Part shown: piece by piece, positions 45,578 to 53,893 of the stretch | Numbering within the stretch: position 1 is the first letter of the stretch | Layout: each line of letters begins with the position of its first letter | Assembly (NCBI RefSeq): GCF_013204795.1 | Contig: NZ_JABMKW010000020.1 | Location: forward strand, 1,240,001-1,304,000 | Direction: 5' to 3' | From: Pedobacter panaciterrae | Lineage (GTDB): Bacteria > Bacteroidota > Bacteroidia > Sphingobacteriales > Sphingobacteriaceae | DNA length: 64,000 nt | The notes under the pieces: model-generated | The model's database searches: none | Seen by the model: the letters and a program-made list of their open reading frames with translations, nothing else | Told to the model about the DNA's origin: nothing | Translations under genes and position numbers: made by a program

Positions 45578-45849
45578 CGTATAACATCATATCAGAAATA
45601 GCTAACAATGATCTCCACTCAAACCGTGCTGCTTTAGCCTGTTATTAAAATAGCACAAGTGTCATTAAAGTATTGTTTGATAACGTGGTCAATTAAAGTA
45701 AATCCAAAAATTATATTCGTTATCAGTTATTCCAGATAGAAACTTGTGGATACAGGAGATCCTGGAGCTAAAACATTTTGCAATTCACGTTTTACACTTA
45801 AAAATAGCTTTATAGTGAAGTTTAAATAGTAGATATTAGGAATGAAAAG

Positions 45850-46425
45850 CTACCTAACGACACTACGGATTACCTTCCCATTAAAATCAAGCTCATATTT
45901 GTTCTTCTCCCAATCAACTAATGCAATGTGATCATCATGAATAGCAAAGGTCGTTTCGCCGTCAGGTGAGACAAAAATATCATATCCAGAGAAGGACCAT
46001 ATTATATCTCCCTGACTGTTTAACATGGAGACATTTACCTCACCATGAATAACATACCCACCACCGATACTATAAATCTGGAAGCACGCGGCAATATCAA
46101 CTTGGGTTTGCCAACTTAACTTCAAGCTTGGCAGCTCTAAGGAAAACACGCTATCTCCACAACAGACTGATAAAGAATCACCATTTAATATGGCTGATGT
46201 TGGATGGACCGTTGTGCCACCTGATCCAATAAGCAAACAACTATTTACTTCAAGATCACCCTTAAATAATCTGACACCATGCGGTGTGCCATAAGGATTC
46301 TGATACCGGTCAGTAAAGTGATATAATTCATAAACACTTTTATTGTCGGAGCCAGGCGTATATGAAGTATCATCGAATAACTCGACGATCATATCTTTAT
46401 AGTTGTAGGCTATCTTATTATCCAT
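45850..46425 (-). CDS. Hypothetical beta-rich protein, 191 aa
   Basis: This soluble protein is built of alternating strands, resembling half a beta-propeller: SCLLIGSGGTTVHPTSAILN, LNGDSLSVCCGDSVFSLELP, SLKLSWQTQVDIAACFQIYS and DIFVSPDGETTFAIHDDHIA. No signal peptide. It resembles propeller-like immunity proteins in other toxin arrays but was not matched to a family. It lies alone on the minus strand, 270 bp from the YbjQ-like gene, and the gap shows nothing recognisable. Confidence 0.65.
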   Translation of the reverse strand: MDNKIAYNYKDMIVELFDDTSYTPGSDNKSVYELYHFTDRYQNPYGTPHGVRLFKGDLEVNSCLLIGSGGTTVHPTSAILNGDSLSVCCGDSVFSLELPSLKLSWQTQVDIAACFQIYSIGGGYVIHGEVNVSMLNSQGDIIWSFSGYDIFVSPDGETTFAIHDDHIALVDWEKNKYELDFNGKVIRSVVR

Positions 46426-46549
46426 ATCAAACGCCTACCCCATATGTGCAGGCAAGGAACTAAGATAGTAGTTTACTTTCAGTTTTTATATCCGTTTTCG
46501 ACTTTACAATATGTTGTAAAATGCTGAGTAAAGGTTTTGGATACCATCT

Positions 46550-46897
46550 TTAATGCCAATCATGCCCACAGTGACGACATTGCCTGGCTGCTGGAGTTCT
46601 TGCCAGTCTATTGCATTTTGGACAATAATTCAACACCACCTGATCTTTATATTTCAATAGTATCCTTTCCGCTACTTTTATCTTAAAGCCTTCTTCTCCC
46701 AGTTTTACGAGCGTCAACGCATCCTCATCATCTGTCAGCCAACCCATTCTTTTATAAGCCCTGGTTGCTGCATGGAGGTTGGCATCTGGATGCCCTAACT
46801 TAATTACCGAAGATATATGTCTGTTTGCCAGCTTCTCTTTGTCATTTTGCAGGCTGGAGAAGTAAGTCATTATATAGTCCGCAGTTTGGTAATCCAT
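46550..46897 (-). CDS. Small protein with C-terminal zinc ribbon
   Basis: The product is 115 residues. Residues of about 1-75 are helical and basic, with HPDANLHAATRAYKRMGWLT and a winged-helix-like pattern. The C-terminus is a CPKC...CRHC zinc ribbon ending GHDWH. It is probably a nucleic-acid-binding protein. It is transcribed in the same direction as the conjugative-element genes behind it but is separated from radC by 84 bp, so it may be either the last gene of that block or an independent cargo gene. No family recognised. Confidence 0.6.
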   Translation of the reverse strand: MDYQTADYIMTYFSSLQNDKEKLANRHISSVIKLGHPDANLHAATRAYKRMGWLTDDEDALTLVKLGEEGFKIKVAERILLKYKDQVVLNYCPKCNRLARTPAARQCRHCGHDWH

Positions 46898-46981
46898 TAG
46901 ATTTCATGCCAATTGTATTCACAAATGTATCCTTAAAAGTCATCACCTGTATCTTTTTGTTCAATTCACTTTAGGAAGAGG

Positions 46982-47449
46982 CTATATCAGCCCCTCATCC
47001 TTAAAAGAGAAATACCCTTGTTTAGTCAGGATGATGTGATCCAAAACCAGCAAGTCCAGTAACTTCCCAGCCTCTTCCAATCTTCTGGTCAGGGAAAGAT
47101 CTGCCTGGCTGGGCCTCAAATTACCACTGGGGTGATTGTGGCAAAGTATGATCCCGCTGGCGCAGGCTTTCAAAGCAATCCCGAATACCAGCTTCGGATC
47201 AACCAGCGTTCCTGAAACTCCGCCGCTGGAAATTTCGGTCATACCGATAACACTATTCGCACGGTTCAGCAGCAGGATGAAGAATTGTTCGCTCATCTGG
47301 ATTCTTCCATGGTCCCAGTTGTTGAACAATATGTTATATGCATCTTTAGACTGGGTGATCTTAGGCCTTTCACAGGCTTTAAACTTCGGCTGATAAGTTA
47401 CTTTGATTTCCGATACCATAAACAGGGAATTTTGGATCTGCACTTTCAT
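46982..47449 (-). CDS. radC: JAB-domain RadC-like protein without the N-terminal HhH half
   Basis: This 155-residue protein consists almost only of the JAB/MPN domain of RadC. The metal motif is complete: Glu54 (SEQFFILLL), His104 and His106 in CHNHPSGN, then Ser114 and Asp117 (RPSQAD). The usual N-terminal UPF0758 helix-hairpin-helix half of RadC (about 100 residues) is missing, and that half is found separately, fused to DUF3276, at 49787-50425. Stand-alone JAB RadC proteins are common on Bacteroidota conjugative elements; their role in DNA metabolism is not settled. Confidence 0.88.
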   Translation of the reverse strand: MKVQIQNSLFMVSEIKVTYQPKFKACERPKITQSKDAYNILFNNWDHGRIQMSEQFFILLLNRANSVIGMTEISSGGVSGTLVDPKLVFGIALKACASGIILCHNHPSGNLRPSQADLSLTRRLEEAGKLLDLLVLDHIILTKQGYFSFKDEGLI

Positions 47450-47678
47450 CGTCTTAAATTTTTAATTGAAAATTTGATTAATTGTGCGCGCCTTCCGGAC
47501 GGGGCTGAGCAAGCAAAAAATGCAGCGGAATAAATGGAAAAGCGGGAAAAGGCCACCTGAGCGTTTATGCCGAACAATTTTTGCGCCCCAAAAGTCCCGG
47601 CCGAACTTAGTGCAGGATGAATAGAATAGTTCCTCCAATTACCGGTCTTCAAATCCATATCTTTTGAGCTGTCAAAAC

Positions 47679-47702
47679 GCCGCCCGCTGGCTAGCGGGCG
47701 GC
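47679..47702 (-). terminator. GC-rich hairpin behind the 123-aa gene
   Basis: GCCGCCCGCT and AGCGGGCGGC are perfect complements around a 4-nt loop; on the minus strand the hairpin is followed by TTTTG. It lies 20 bp after the stop of the gene at 47723-48094. The 47450-47678 stretch holds one 70-codon frame overlapping radC that I did not accept. Confidence 0.7.
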
Positions 47703-47722
47703 GATCCGGGCTTCAGCCCTTC

Positions 47723-48094
47723 CTAATGATAAAGCACCTGAACCATTAATTTGAACTTTTCATTGGTACTGATCTTTTCGGCATACTTAATGATCCGGTC
47801 ATTGACAAACAGCACCTGCAGGTTAAAGCAGAGCTGCTGGGAAAACACCCTGCCGTTATCGATCATTGCAACTTCAAACCGCTCAATTCGCTGCATGCTC
47901 TGTCGGGACAAACTCAGCCACTGATCAAAACTAAAAAAGCCAAAGTTCCAGCCCGCCCTGTACTCTTGCTCCCGCTCCTCAAAGTCAGCGCAGACCTGTT
48001 TTAAATTTTCAATCAGTGGTTTTACCTCTTCGGGAAATAATTCATGCAAAAGCTTCGCCTTCGCCGTATTGTCTAATTGTGCTAATGATTTCAT
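47723..48094 (-). CDS. Conjugative-element hypothetical protein, 123 aa
   Basis: This soluble, helical, acidic protein begins KSLAQLDNTAKAKLLHELFP and contains an aromatic motif RAGWNFGFFSFDQWLSLSRQ near residue 50. Unknown function. Its start overlaps the stop of the 87-residue gene by 4 bp, so both are translated together. The first 29 or so codons have a decayed second copy at about 40800-40889, which shows that a related element once occupied another part of this island. Confidence 0.65.
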   Translation of the reverse strand: MKSLAQLDNTAKAKLLHELFPEEVKPLIENLKQVCADFEEREQEYRAGWNFGFFSFDQWLSLSRQSMQRIERFEVAMIDNGRVFSQQLCFNLQVLFVNDRIIKYAEKISTNEKFKLMVQVLYH

Positions 48095-48354
48095 GATTGT
48101 TCGTTGTTGGGCGGAAATCCGCCGGTTGATAATTGGCTTAATTCGCCGGCCTCCAGTTTCGCTTTAAGCCTGCCCAGCTGCTGGAAAATGTCCTTCCAGT
48201 AACGCTGACGCTTTTTAGCAAACTCCTGCAAGGCCGGCTCCTGCTGCTGATACAGAATGCAGATATAGCCGGCCGTTTGCCTGATGGCCTCATTCAGGTC
48301 GGTCACCTCAATCAGCTGACCTTCCAAATCACGGATGTAAGGATTGCTCGCCAT
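48091..48354 (-). CDS. Conjugative-element hypothetical protein, 87 aa
   Basis: This small all-helical protein is Gln/Glu/Lys/Leu-rich (TAGYICILYQQQEPALQEFA; GRLKAKLEAGELSQLSTGGF), probably a coiled-coil or helical-bundle protein. It is the partner of the 123-residue protein by a 4-bp overlap. It lies 12 bp downstream of the small protein at 48367. No known domain. Confidence 0.65.
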   Translation of the reverse strand: MASNPYIRDLEGQLIEVTDLNEAIRQTAGYICILYQQQEPALQEFAKKRQRYWKDIFQQLGRLKAKLEAGELSQLSTGGFPPNNEQS

Positions 48355-48366
48355 AAAAATGCTTGA

Positions 48367-48585
48367 TTAACTGCGGAACCTGAACAGGCGGGTTCCCCGG
48401 CGTTTTAAATAACTGGCGGTATACCCGTTATCCTCAATGATTCCCCGCACCAGCTTTTCCGCAACCTGCGCGGTATGCCGGTCACCGGGGTGCATTGTGG
48501 TATCATCCAGACTGATAAAATGCTTCAGCGCTTTGGCCAGTTCAAAAAGCGCCTTTTTCTCTGTTTTCTCACTGTAATTACACAT
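48367..48585 (-). CDS. Conjugative-element hypothetical protein, about 72 aa
   Basis: The start at MCNYSEKTEKKALFELAKAL is preferred; the longer frame of 113 residues adds a segment that overlaps the DUF3560 gene and has no natural composition. The protein is basic and helical with the C-terminus TASYLKRRGTRLFRFRS. It lies 10 bp after the DUF3560 gene and reads into the 87-residue gene. Probably a small DNA-binding or accessory protein of the element. Confidence 0.6.
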   Translation of the reverse strand: MCNYSEKTEKKALFELAKALKHFISLDDTTMHPGDRHTAQVAEKLVRGIIEDNGYTASYLKRRGTRLFRFRS

Positions 48586-48595
48586 GATCAGAAAC

Positions 48596-49384
48596 TTAAA
48601 TGGAATCCGGAAAAACAACACTTTGGGCAATCTGCCTTGCCCAATAAAAAGCATTATTGGAAATGTGCCTTTGCCACGCCAGCTGCGACCGGCACCAGCG
48701 GAAACCATGTCGTTTTAACTGGCTGATCACCTCCGCCTCAGGCTTATCCTCAAAAAACAACTGCAAACGGTTCGCCTCCCGGTTCTCAAAAATGCGCAGC
48801 CCATTAATTTCCACATGCAGGGCAACCCTCTCTGCCTGCACTTTCAGCGCAGCAATCCGCTTTTCAATGCGTCTGATATTCGCATTGTTGTTGCTCAGCG
48901 AATAAGCGGCAAAACCCACCCCACCCCATTCAGGGTTCATCAACTTCGTCCATAGCTCAGCGCTGGCAAAGTCCAACATCAAAAACCCCTCCCGGTCCTT
49001 CTTCCTCAGACATTTATTAGCCGCCCGCATAAACCCCTGCCTATCTTTCAGCTCCCCCAGCTTCTGCTCCAGCTTTAAAAGCGCCTGGGGATCATCCGAA
49101 AAAATCGCATCATTATCCCTAATGCTTTGCGCCTTATCCGCATAATAATCCGCCTTCTTCCCCGCCTCTATAGACCTGCACATCGCACCCTCAATCTTCT
49201 CCCTGTACCTCCTGTCCCTTTTCTCCGAATGATGCCCAACCAAAATCGGCTGCCCCATAGGGATCACCCGGGCCATCTCCTTACTCCTGAAATACAGCTG
49301 ATCAGATTCAGCCTCACTTTTTAACGCCTGATGCTCCGCATACGCAATACGGTTTCCCTTACGCTGATGAAAATCATGTTTCAT
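48596..49384 (-). CDS. DUF3560 protein of the conjugative element
   Basis: The protein has 262 residues. The first part (about 1-95) shows YAEHQALKSEAESDQLYFRS, GQPILVGHHSEKRDRRYREK and a Lys/Ala-rich helix ADYYADKAQSIRDND, which is the DUF3560 domain pattern. The C-terminal part contains ENREANRLQLFFEDKPEAEV and a Trp/His-rich end (WCRSQLAWQRHISNNAFYWA). The family occurs on plasmids and conjugative elements and has no established function. It is first in a run of four overlapping or closely spaced genes ending at radC. The 400 bp upstream are gene-poor. Confidence 0.8.
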   Translation of the reverse strand: MKHDFHQRKGNRIAYAEHQALKSEAESDQLYFRSKEMARVIPMGQPILVGHHSEKRDRRYREKIEGAMCRSIEAGKKADYYADKAQSIRDNDAIFSDDPQALLKLEQKLGELKDRQGFMRAANKCLRKKDREGFLMLDFASAELWTKLMNPEWGGVGFAAYSLSNNNANIRRIEKRIAALKVQAERVALHVEINGLRIFENREANRLQLFFEDKPEAEVISQLKRHGFRWCRSQLAWQRHISNNAFYWARQIAQSVVFPDSI

Positions 49385-49786
49385 AATACAAGTGCAATTA
49401 ACGGCCGCACCACACCGGTTTTAAGGTTTGAAAATCTGTTAAATCTTCCTCCTCTGCCCTTCAAAAAGCTTTTTTCCAAAAGAAAAAAGGACAAAAAAGA
49501 AAGCAACAGAAACATGGCAGACCATACCGGAGCGGTATAAGTCCCAAAGGGTGGCGCAGCCATTATGCCCGCGCAGGTGCAGACGGCCATTAGTTTCGCT
49601 TTCCTTTTTTTGTCCCCTTTTTTCTGAAAAAGCGTATCCTGCTCACCCGGTATTCACCTCATCCTGCCAGGCAAGCCTCAAAACATAACCGATAAAAATC
49701 AGATATAATTCGAAAAAGCCAATTGAAAAGCGAGGCTACTAGACCATAGCAACACCGCAGCACATCTCCCAAAAGAAAAGCAGACC
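49385..49786. other. Gene-poor stretch between DUF3560 and the RadC-half fusion
   Basis: It contains a short palindrome, ATACCG-gag-CGGTAT (about 49524-49538), and A/T-rich runs around 49480-49500 and 49600-49630. A 69-codon minus-strand frame overlaps the DUF3560 start by 4 bp but reads like untranslated leader. It could hold the promoter of the DUF3560 gene or a transfer-related site; nothing decisive is seen. Confidence 0.35.
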
Positions 49787-50425
49787 CTACCCTACAACAG
49801 AACGGATCCCCGCAGCACTTGAAACCCGGACTTTCTTAACCGGTACCACATTCAACATCGGATACATCCGCATCCCCAGCTCCATCGCAGCCAGAACCGA
49901 ACAGGTCTTAGCCACACCCATACCCCCAAAGCGGCAAAAATCAGCCAATGCCATATCCGACAACTTCAGCAAATTACCGCCCACGCTATCCAAAATCCGC
50001 CCGGCCAGATCCACCGCCGTTTCATGCGGGCTGCCAGAGCCAATCAGCATCGCCAGCAACTCCGCATCGCTCATCGACTCCCGGCCATGCTCCAGCATCT
50101 TCTCACGCGGACGAAGCTCCGGCTCCCAGCTCTTGATCCCATTCACCCGCTTTTTAATAGCTTTACCATATAAATCCTGAACGGTAACTTCCTGCTCATC
50201 CTGATAAGCCGCAGCCCTGAACAAAGAAGACAAGCAGCCGATCAGCATGTGAAAATCTTCCTCAAAAATCCTGACGCTTTGACGCAGATAACTCCCGTCC
50301 GGTTGGGAATCACTCCTGGTGATACAGATATAACTGCTGTTGTTCCTGGCCAGCTTAAAATCCAGAAAGTAATGTTTCCCCGCACTGCAGAAGCTTTCCG
50401 AAGCTAAAATGTTGCTGTTTTTCAT
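49787..50425 (-). CDS. DUF3276 (PUR-alpha-like) fused to RadC N-terminal UPF0758 domain
   Basis: The 212-residue protein starts at MKNSNILASESFCSAG. Residues of about 15-85 resemble DUF3276/PUR-alpha-like single-strand-nucleic-acid-binding proteins (YFLDFKLARNNSSYICITRS; SVRIFEEDFHMLIGCLSSLF). Residues of about 100-195 are the RadC N-terminal region: RPREKMLEHGRESMSDAELL, AMLIGSGSPHETAVDLAGRI and a helix-hairpin-helix-like FGGMGVAKTCSVLAAMELG. The JAB half is absent here. It therefore complements the JAB-only RadC at 46982-47449. It is transcribed away from the 21-bp direct repeats upstream. Confidence 0.8.
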   Translation of the reverse strand: MKNSNILASESFCSAGKHYFLDFKLARNNSSYICITRSDSQPDGSYLRQSVRIFEEDFHMLIGCLSSLFRAAAYQDEQEVTVQDLYGKAIKKRVNGIKSWEPELRPREKMLEHGRESMSDAELLAMLIGSGSPHETAVDLAGRILDSVGGNLLKLSDMALADFCRFGGMGVAKTCSVLAAMELGMRMYPMLNVVPVKKVRVSSAAGIRSVVG

Positions 50426-50490
50426 AACGCTAAAATTTAGTACGACCCAAAGTTCCGGCAACCCCACCCTGATATCCGGTTTTATTTTAA

Positions 50491-50553
50491 CTTACCTGAT
50501 CCTGATTTCCCTTTATCCGATCCAAACATCAGCTTACCCGATCCCAAAAACTT
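50491..50553. repeat. Three 21-bp spaced direct repeats between divergent genes
   Basis: CTTACCTGATCC (50491-50502), TTTATCCGATCC (50512-50523) and CTTACCCGATCC (50533-50544) start exactly 21 bp apart. They lie 66 bp upstream of the fusion gene on one side and about 45 bp upstream of the zinc-finger gene on the other. Two-helical-turn spacing suggests tandem protein-binding sites or iterons controlling both genes. Confidence 0.7.
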
Positions 50554-50599
50554 TAACCGCGATAATTTGTTAATCATCAGAACCATCTAAACAACCAAA

Positions 50600-51001
50600 A
50601 TGACCCAGCCAACACAAATCCGGTATTGCAGGCAATGCGACAAACCACTGCATGGACGCTCAGACCAGATCTACTGCAACGATACCTGCCGGAATACCTT
50701 CAATAAGCATAAAGAAAAAGAGACAAAAACCCCTCCCCACCCAAACGAGAAACAGATCTTTGCCATCATCAGGCGGAATTATGATATTTTACAGCGCCTG
50801 TACCCCTGGCCAATTCGTCCGGGACGCTATGAATATGTCCCAAGACAAAATATGCCACATCATTTCAATCGGAACTTTTTTACAGCAACCCATCATACTT
50901 CCGCAGGGGAATGGTTTGTCTGTTTCGACAGAGGATGGATGATTGTCGGAGACCGGTATCATCTTAAGGACTTCCCGGAAAAATCATCTCTAACCGGTTG
51001 A
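50600..51001 (+). CDS. Zinc-finger protein of the mobile element
   Basis: The product is 133 residues. The N-terminus is a four-Cys zinc finger (RYCRQCDKPLHGRSDQIYCN then CRN: Cys10, Cys13, Cys26, Cys31 approximately). The middle is a basic helix (IIRRNYDILQRLYPW), and the C-terminal half is aromatic with GRYEYVPRQN and FDRGWMIVGDRYHLKDF. Short zinc-finger proteins of this kind are commonly found on Bacteroidota conjugative elements; function unknown. It points away from the DUF3276/RadC fusion across the repeats. Confidence 0.65.
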   Translation: MTQPTQIRYCRQCDKPLHGRSDQIYCNDTCRNTFNKHKEKETKTPPHPNEKQIFAIIRRNYDILQRLYPWPIRPGRYEYVPRQNMPHHFNRNFFTATHHTSAGEWFVCFDRGWMIVGDRYHLKDFPEKSSLTG

Positions 51002-51111
51002 GCTTAGAACAAAGCCTACGATTTCGATACATCCAATGCTAGAAAATAAAGACATGGTTACACTCAATCTTTCTCTATTTAATTATATTGTGACAACCAA
51101 AATCAACTATT

Positions 51112-51252
51112 ATGGCAGACGCTTTCAGTACTACTTTAGATGGCCTTAGAGCTACAATAACCCCCAATCCCAATGCAGTATATCAAACAACCGATTTTGG
51201 CGGCGGCCAGTGGCATTACGACCCTTTAGATTCATCTCCGATAATACAATAA
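51112..51252 (+). CDS. 46-aa ORF resembling a surface/tail repeat start
   Basis: ATG at 51112 opens 46 codons: MADAFSTTLDGLRATITPNP, then VYQTTDFGGGQWHYDPLDSS and TAA. The phrase LRATxTPN...TTDFGGGQWxYDP resembles, as I recall it, the start of large beta-helix or tail-fibre-like proteins of Bacteroidota, where the domain continues. Here it ends early, so it is either a truncated relic or a genuine small peptide. The 111 bp after the zinc-finger gene contain no other feature. Confidence 0.4.
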   Translation: MADAFSTTLDGLRATITPNPNAVYQTTDFGGGQWHYDPLDSSPIIQ

Positions 51253-51280
51253 TATAAGCAATTAGCCAGACACTTTTAAA

Positions 51281-51345
51281 ATGGCAAAAGGAGTCAATTT
51301 ACTCTGGTTTGTCCAATCAGCAAAAAACATCAGTAAAAATGGAAT
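51281..51345 (+). other. Possible truncated 5' end of a lost gene
   Basis: An ATG with good leader spacing opens MAKGVNLLWFVQSAKNISKN, which reads like a protein start. It then runs at about 51349 into the 3' end of the minus-strand lipoprotein gene, where the frame becomes a shadow. It may be the stump of a gene cut when the rhs module was inserted. Weak evidence. Confidence 0.25.
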
Positions 51346-51348
51346 AGA

Positions 51349-51840
51349 CTATTTACGTACATACCAATTTCCCTTGTATTTTTTATATAGATTAATATCT
51401 TTAGGCGTTGAGCCCGGCAATTTCCGAAGGAGTATTGGTCGCTCAGCTTTATCTGGATTCATGTACATATTCCCCTCGCTATCTACTTGTATAAGACATA
51501 ACTTATATATCATGTAAGCTTTAAATAATTGTTCTATTTTTTCAGTATTCAAATAATCTTTCCCACAACTTTTCAGGACTAAGTCGTTATTAATACTAAT
51601 AATTTCTTTATCATCAGCATCAACCATATAAGGGGAACAATCCCCTTTGTATACATTAATAAAATATCTCGTAGTATTATTTTTAGTACCTGGGCTTCTG
51701 AGATATATAGAACTATTTCTTAACTCACTAAAATCAACATTATTATATTTCTCAATAATGCTCTCGAAATTCTGACCATTACATGATTGCACAAAGATCA
51801 CAAAAATTAACGTTGCCTGTAATAATACTAAGTTTTTCAT
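51349..51840 (-). CDS. Putative immunity lipoprotein of the rhs C-terminal toxin
   Basis: The 163-residue product starts at MKNLVLLQATLIFVIFVQSC with Cys20 in a good lipobox, so it should be a periplasmic lipoprotein. The mature part has beta-strand and helix patterns and three further cysteines (GDCSPYM, KSCGKDY, YKLCLIQ). The start overlaps the stop of the rhs gene by 4 bp, the classic toxin-immunity arrangement. A lipoprotein immunity partner suggests that the toxin acts in the periplasm or on the envelope. The family is not recognised. Confidence 0.7.
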   Translation of the reverse strand: MKNLVLLQATLIFVIFVQSCNGQNFESIIEKYNNVDFSELRNSSIYLRSPGTKNNTTRYFINVYKGDCSPYMVDADDKEIISINNDLVLKSCGKDYLNTEKIEQLFKAYMIYKLCLIQVDSEGNMYMNPDKAERPILLRKLPGSTPKDINLYKKYKGNWYVRK

Positions 51841-53893
51841 CTTCTTGAAATAGTAACTGATGATAATCCCACACTTGGTGTCCAAGTACGGTATCTTAAA
51901 AGTTGTGATTGGGAAAAGTTTATACCTCTACCTATGGAGAATTGATCATCGTTAGCATCTAACTGTGGACGATAACCATTTGTAGAAGAGCTAGCCACAC
52001 TATTAAAATGGGCCGCACCTTTAAGTAGCAGCTTACTAAATCCCAGTGAGCTACCTGCCGCACCCCACAAATAGTTTCCAGAATTCATCTGATTATGGGC
52101 ATATCCGTCTCCCTCAGGAAGAAAAAGAGTCGAAGCAGGTTTACTTAGAGGGTCATTACCGGCACCATTTTTAGAAAATTCATTAGGTATTGTCGTATAT
52201 GAAAAATCTAACACTCCTCCCCCTTTGCTTTCTTTATTCATAAAGCTCAACTTACTCCTTCTATTATCTACAATAAGCGCTCCTGCATTCCCTAGTATTT
52301 CTATCATTTTTTCTTTATTAACAAAGGTTACCTTATTAATAGTTCCATTTTCAATATCCTTAGTATCTGATTCAGGATCCGCAAAATTATATGCCTGCTT
52401 GCTGCCGGTTTTTGAATTTTCTACTATCAATTTATCTGGTTTATTATTCCTATCAATTCTCTGGAAATCGCCATTCTGATCAAAAATATAATCATCAAAG
52501 GGCATCATTCCGTCAGGATCGACAAACCTGATCGGATTATTAAATGCATAAATGTAAGGACTATGTCTCCTCATCTTTTCCGCCAAAGGATCGATCACAT
52601 TCCACCTGCCAAGCACTGGATCATAGAACCTTGCCCCGTAATCAAACAGCTTCTCCTGCTCCTGTTTCTCCTTACCATTGTACAGGTAAAGGTTCTTCGC
52701 ACTTGGAACTACCCGCCCGATCTCCAACCCAAAACCATAGTAGTCCATCTCCTGAATTTTAACCGCTGCATTGCTGGCATTAATTTCAAAGTACACCCGT
52801 CCATTACCCAGGTGGTCGGCCAAGGTATATTCATAGTTGTAGGCTCCTGCTACGCTTGCGCTCTTTACTACTCTGCCTTCAGCTGTGGACATAAACTTCA
52901 GCACTCCAGCCTCGTAATGGATACCGCTAATATAATCATTATTTACTGTTGCACTACCGCTAACCAGCTTCCTTAATTTATTGCCATTGGCATCATAAGT
53001 ATAAACGATCACCGCACCATTGGCATTGATATTTGTCGGTAGGTTCAAATGGTTGTACGTCATGTCGTACAGGTTGTTGGCTGCACTGGTGGTACTCACT
53101 CTGGTGATCATGTTACCATTCAGATCATACCCATAAGTGGTAGTGCCGGGAAGCTGGAATGAAGCCACCGTATTCGCATTGGCATCCGCTACAGTATTCA
53201 ATCTGTTGCCTGTATTGGTATAATCATACGTCAGTTGATCTACAACAGCAGTCAATGATTTTCTTTGCAGGCTGGTGATGTTACCCATTATATTATAGCC
53301 GATGGTTTCATCATTTCCATCGTGGCTCAACGCGGTCAGTAACCGGTTCTGCTTATCGTAGGTATAGACATATTGTTTGCTCAAACTGGTATTGACACCC
53401 CATTTCTGCCTGCTGATGTTGCCATTGTATTGCGCTACTAATCCGGCAGAATCCAGTTCATAGGTTAAAGCCTGCGCAAACAAAGGAGAACTCTGACTTT
53501 TCAGCCAGCCCCGGGCATTATAGGTGTAATTAACGGTCTGGGCAAAGGTGGTCAAATTGGCACTGTGTAATCCTTTACTGCTCAGCTGGCCAATTTCATT
53601 ATAGGTATTGCGGCTCAGCAGGATCTCCGGATTGGTCGTGGCCGCAACATCTCCCGTTTTTTGGTAAGTATCTTTTAATCTGCCCATATGGTCATAAATG
53701 AACCGGTTAGAGGCATTCAGCTTCTCCACACCTAACACAAAATGCCGTCTCACACTAGCAGTCAATTCACCCGGAAAGTTATACGTATTGGTTGTCTCAT
53801 CATAACTGTTGGTCGCTACCACTCCTCCTTTATAGTGCTGTTGCCAAACCTTAGCGATCCTTCCTTCTTCATCATAATAGTTCACCGTCCACA
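51837..53893 (-). pseudogene. 5'-truncated rhs/YD-repeat gene with toxin-like C-terminus
   Basis: The frame encodes about 685 residues of Rhs protein without the normal N-terminus and signal. YD repeats fill about the first 450 residues (for example YTYDKQNRLLTALSHDGN; YGYDLNGNMITRVST). They are followed by the Rhs core end DHLGNGRVYFEINAS and FYDPVLGRWNVIDPLAEKM...YIYAFNNPIRFVDPDG. After DPDG the polymorphic C-terminal region of about 215 residues begins (MMPFDDYIFDQNGDF ... HNQMNSGNYLWGAAGSSLGF), with no domain I can name. The coding part starts abruptly at about 53893, fused to traG sequence. It is probably not expressed from its own promoter. Confidence 0.8.

Noticed and set aside
47446..47658. 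70-codon minus-strand ORF overlapping the radC start by 4 bp
   Set aside because: The overlap looks operon-like, but composition is unnatural and the interval reads like a leader region; a real gene is not excluded.
49381..49590. 69-codon minus-strand ORF overlapping the DUF3560 start
   Set aside because: It has one hydrophobic stretch, but the A/T runs and palindrome suggest an untranslated leader; support is insufficient.
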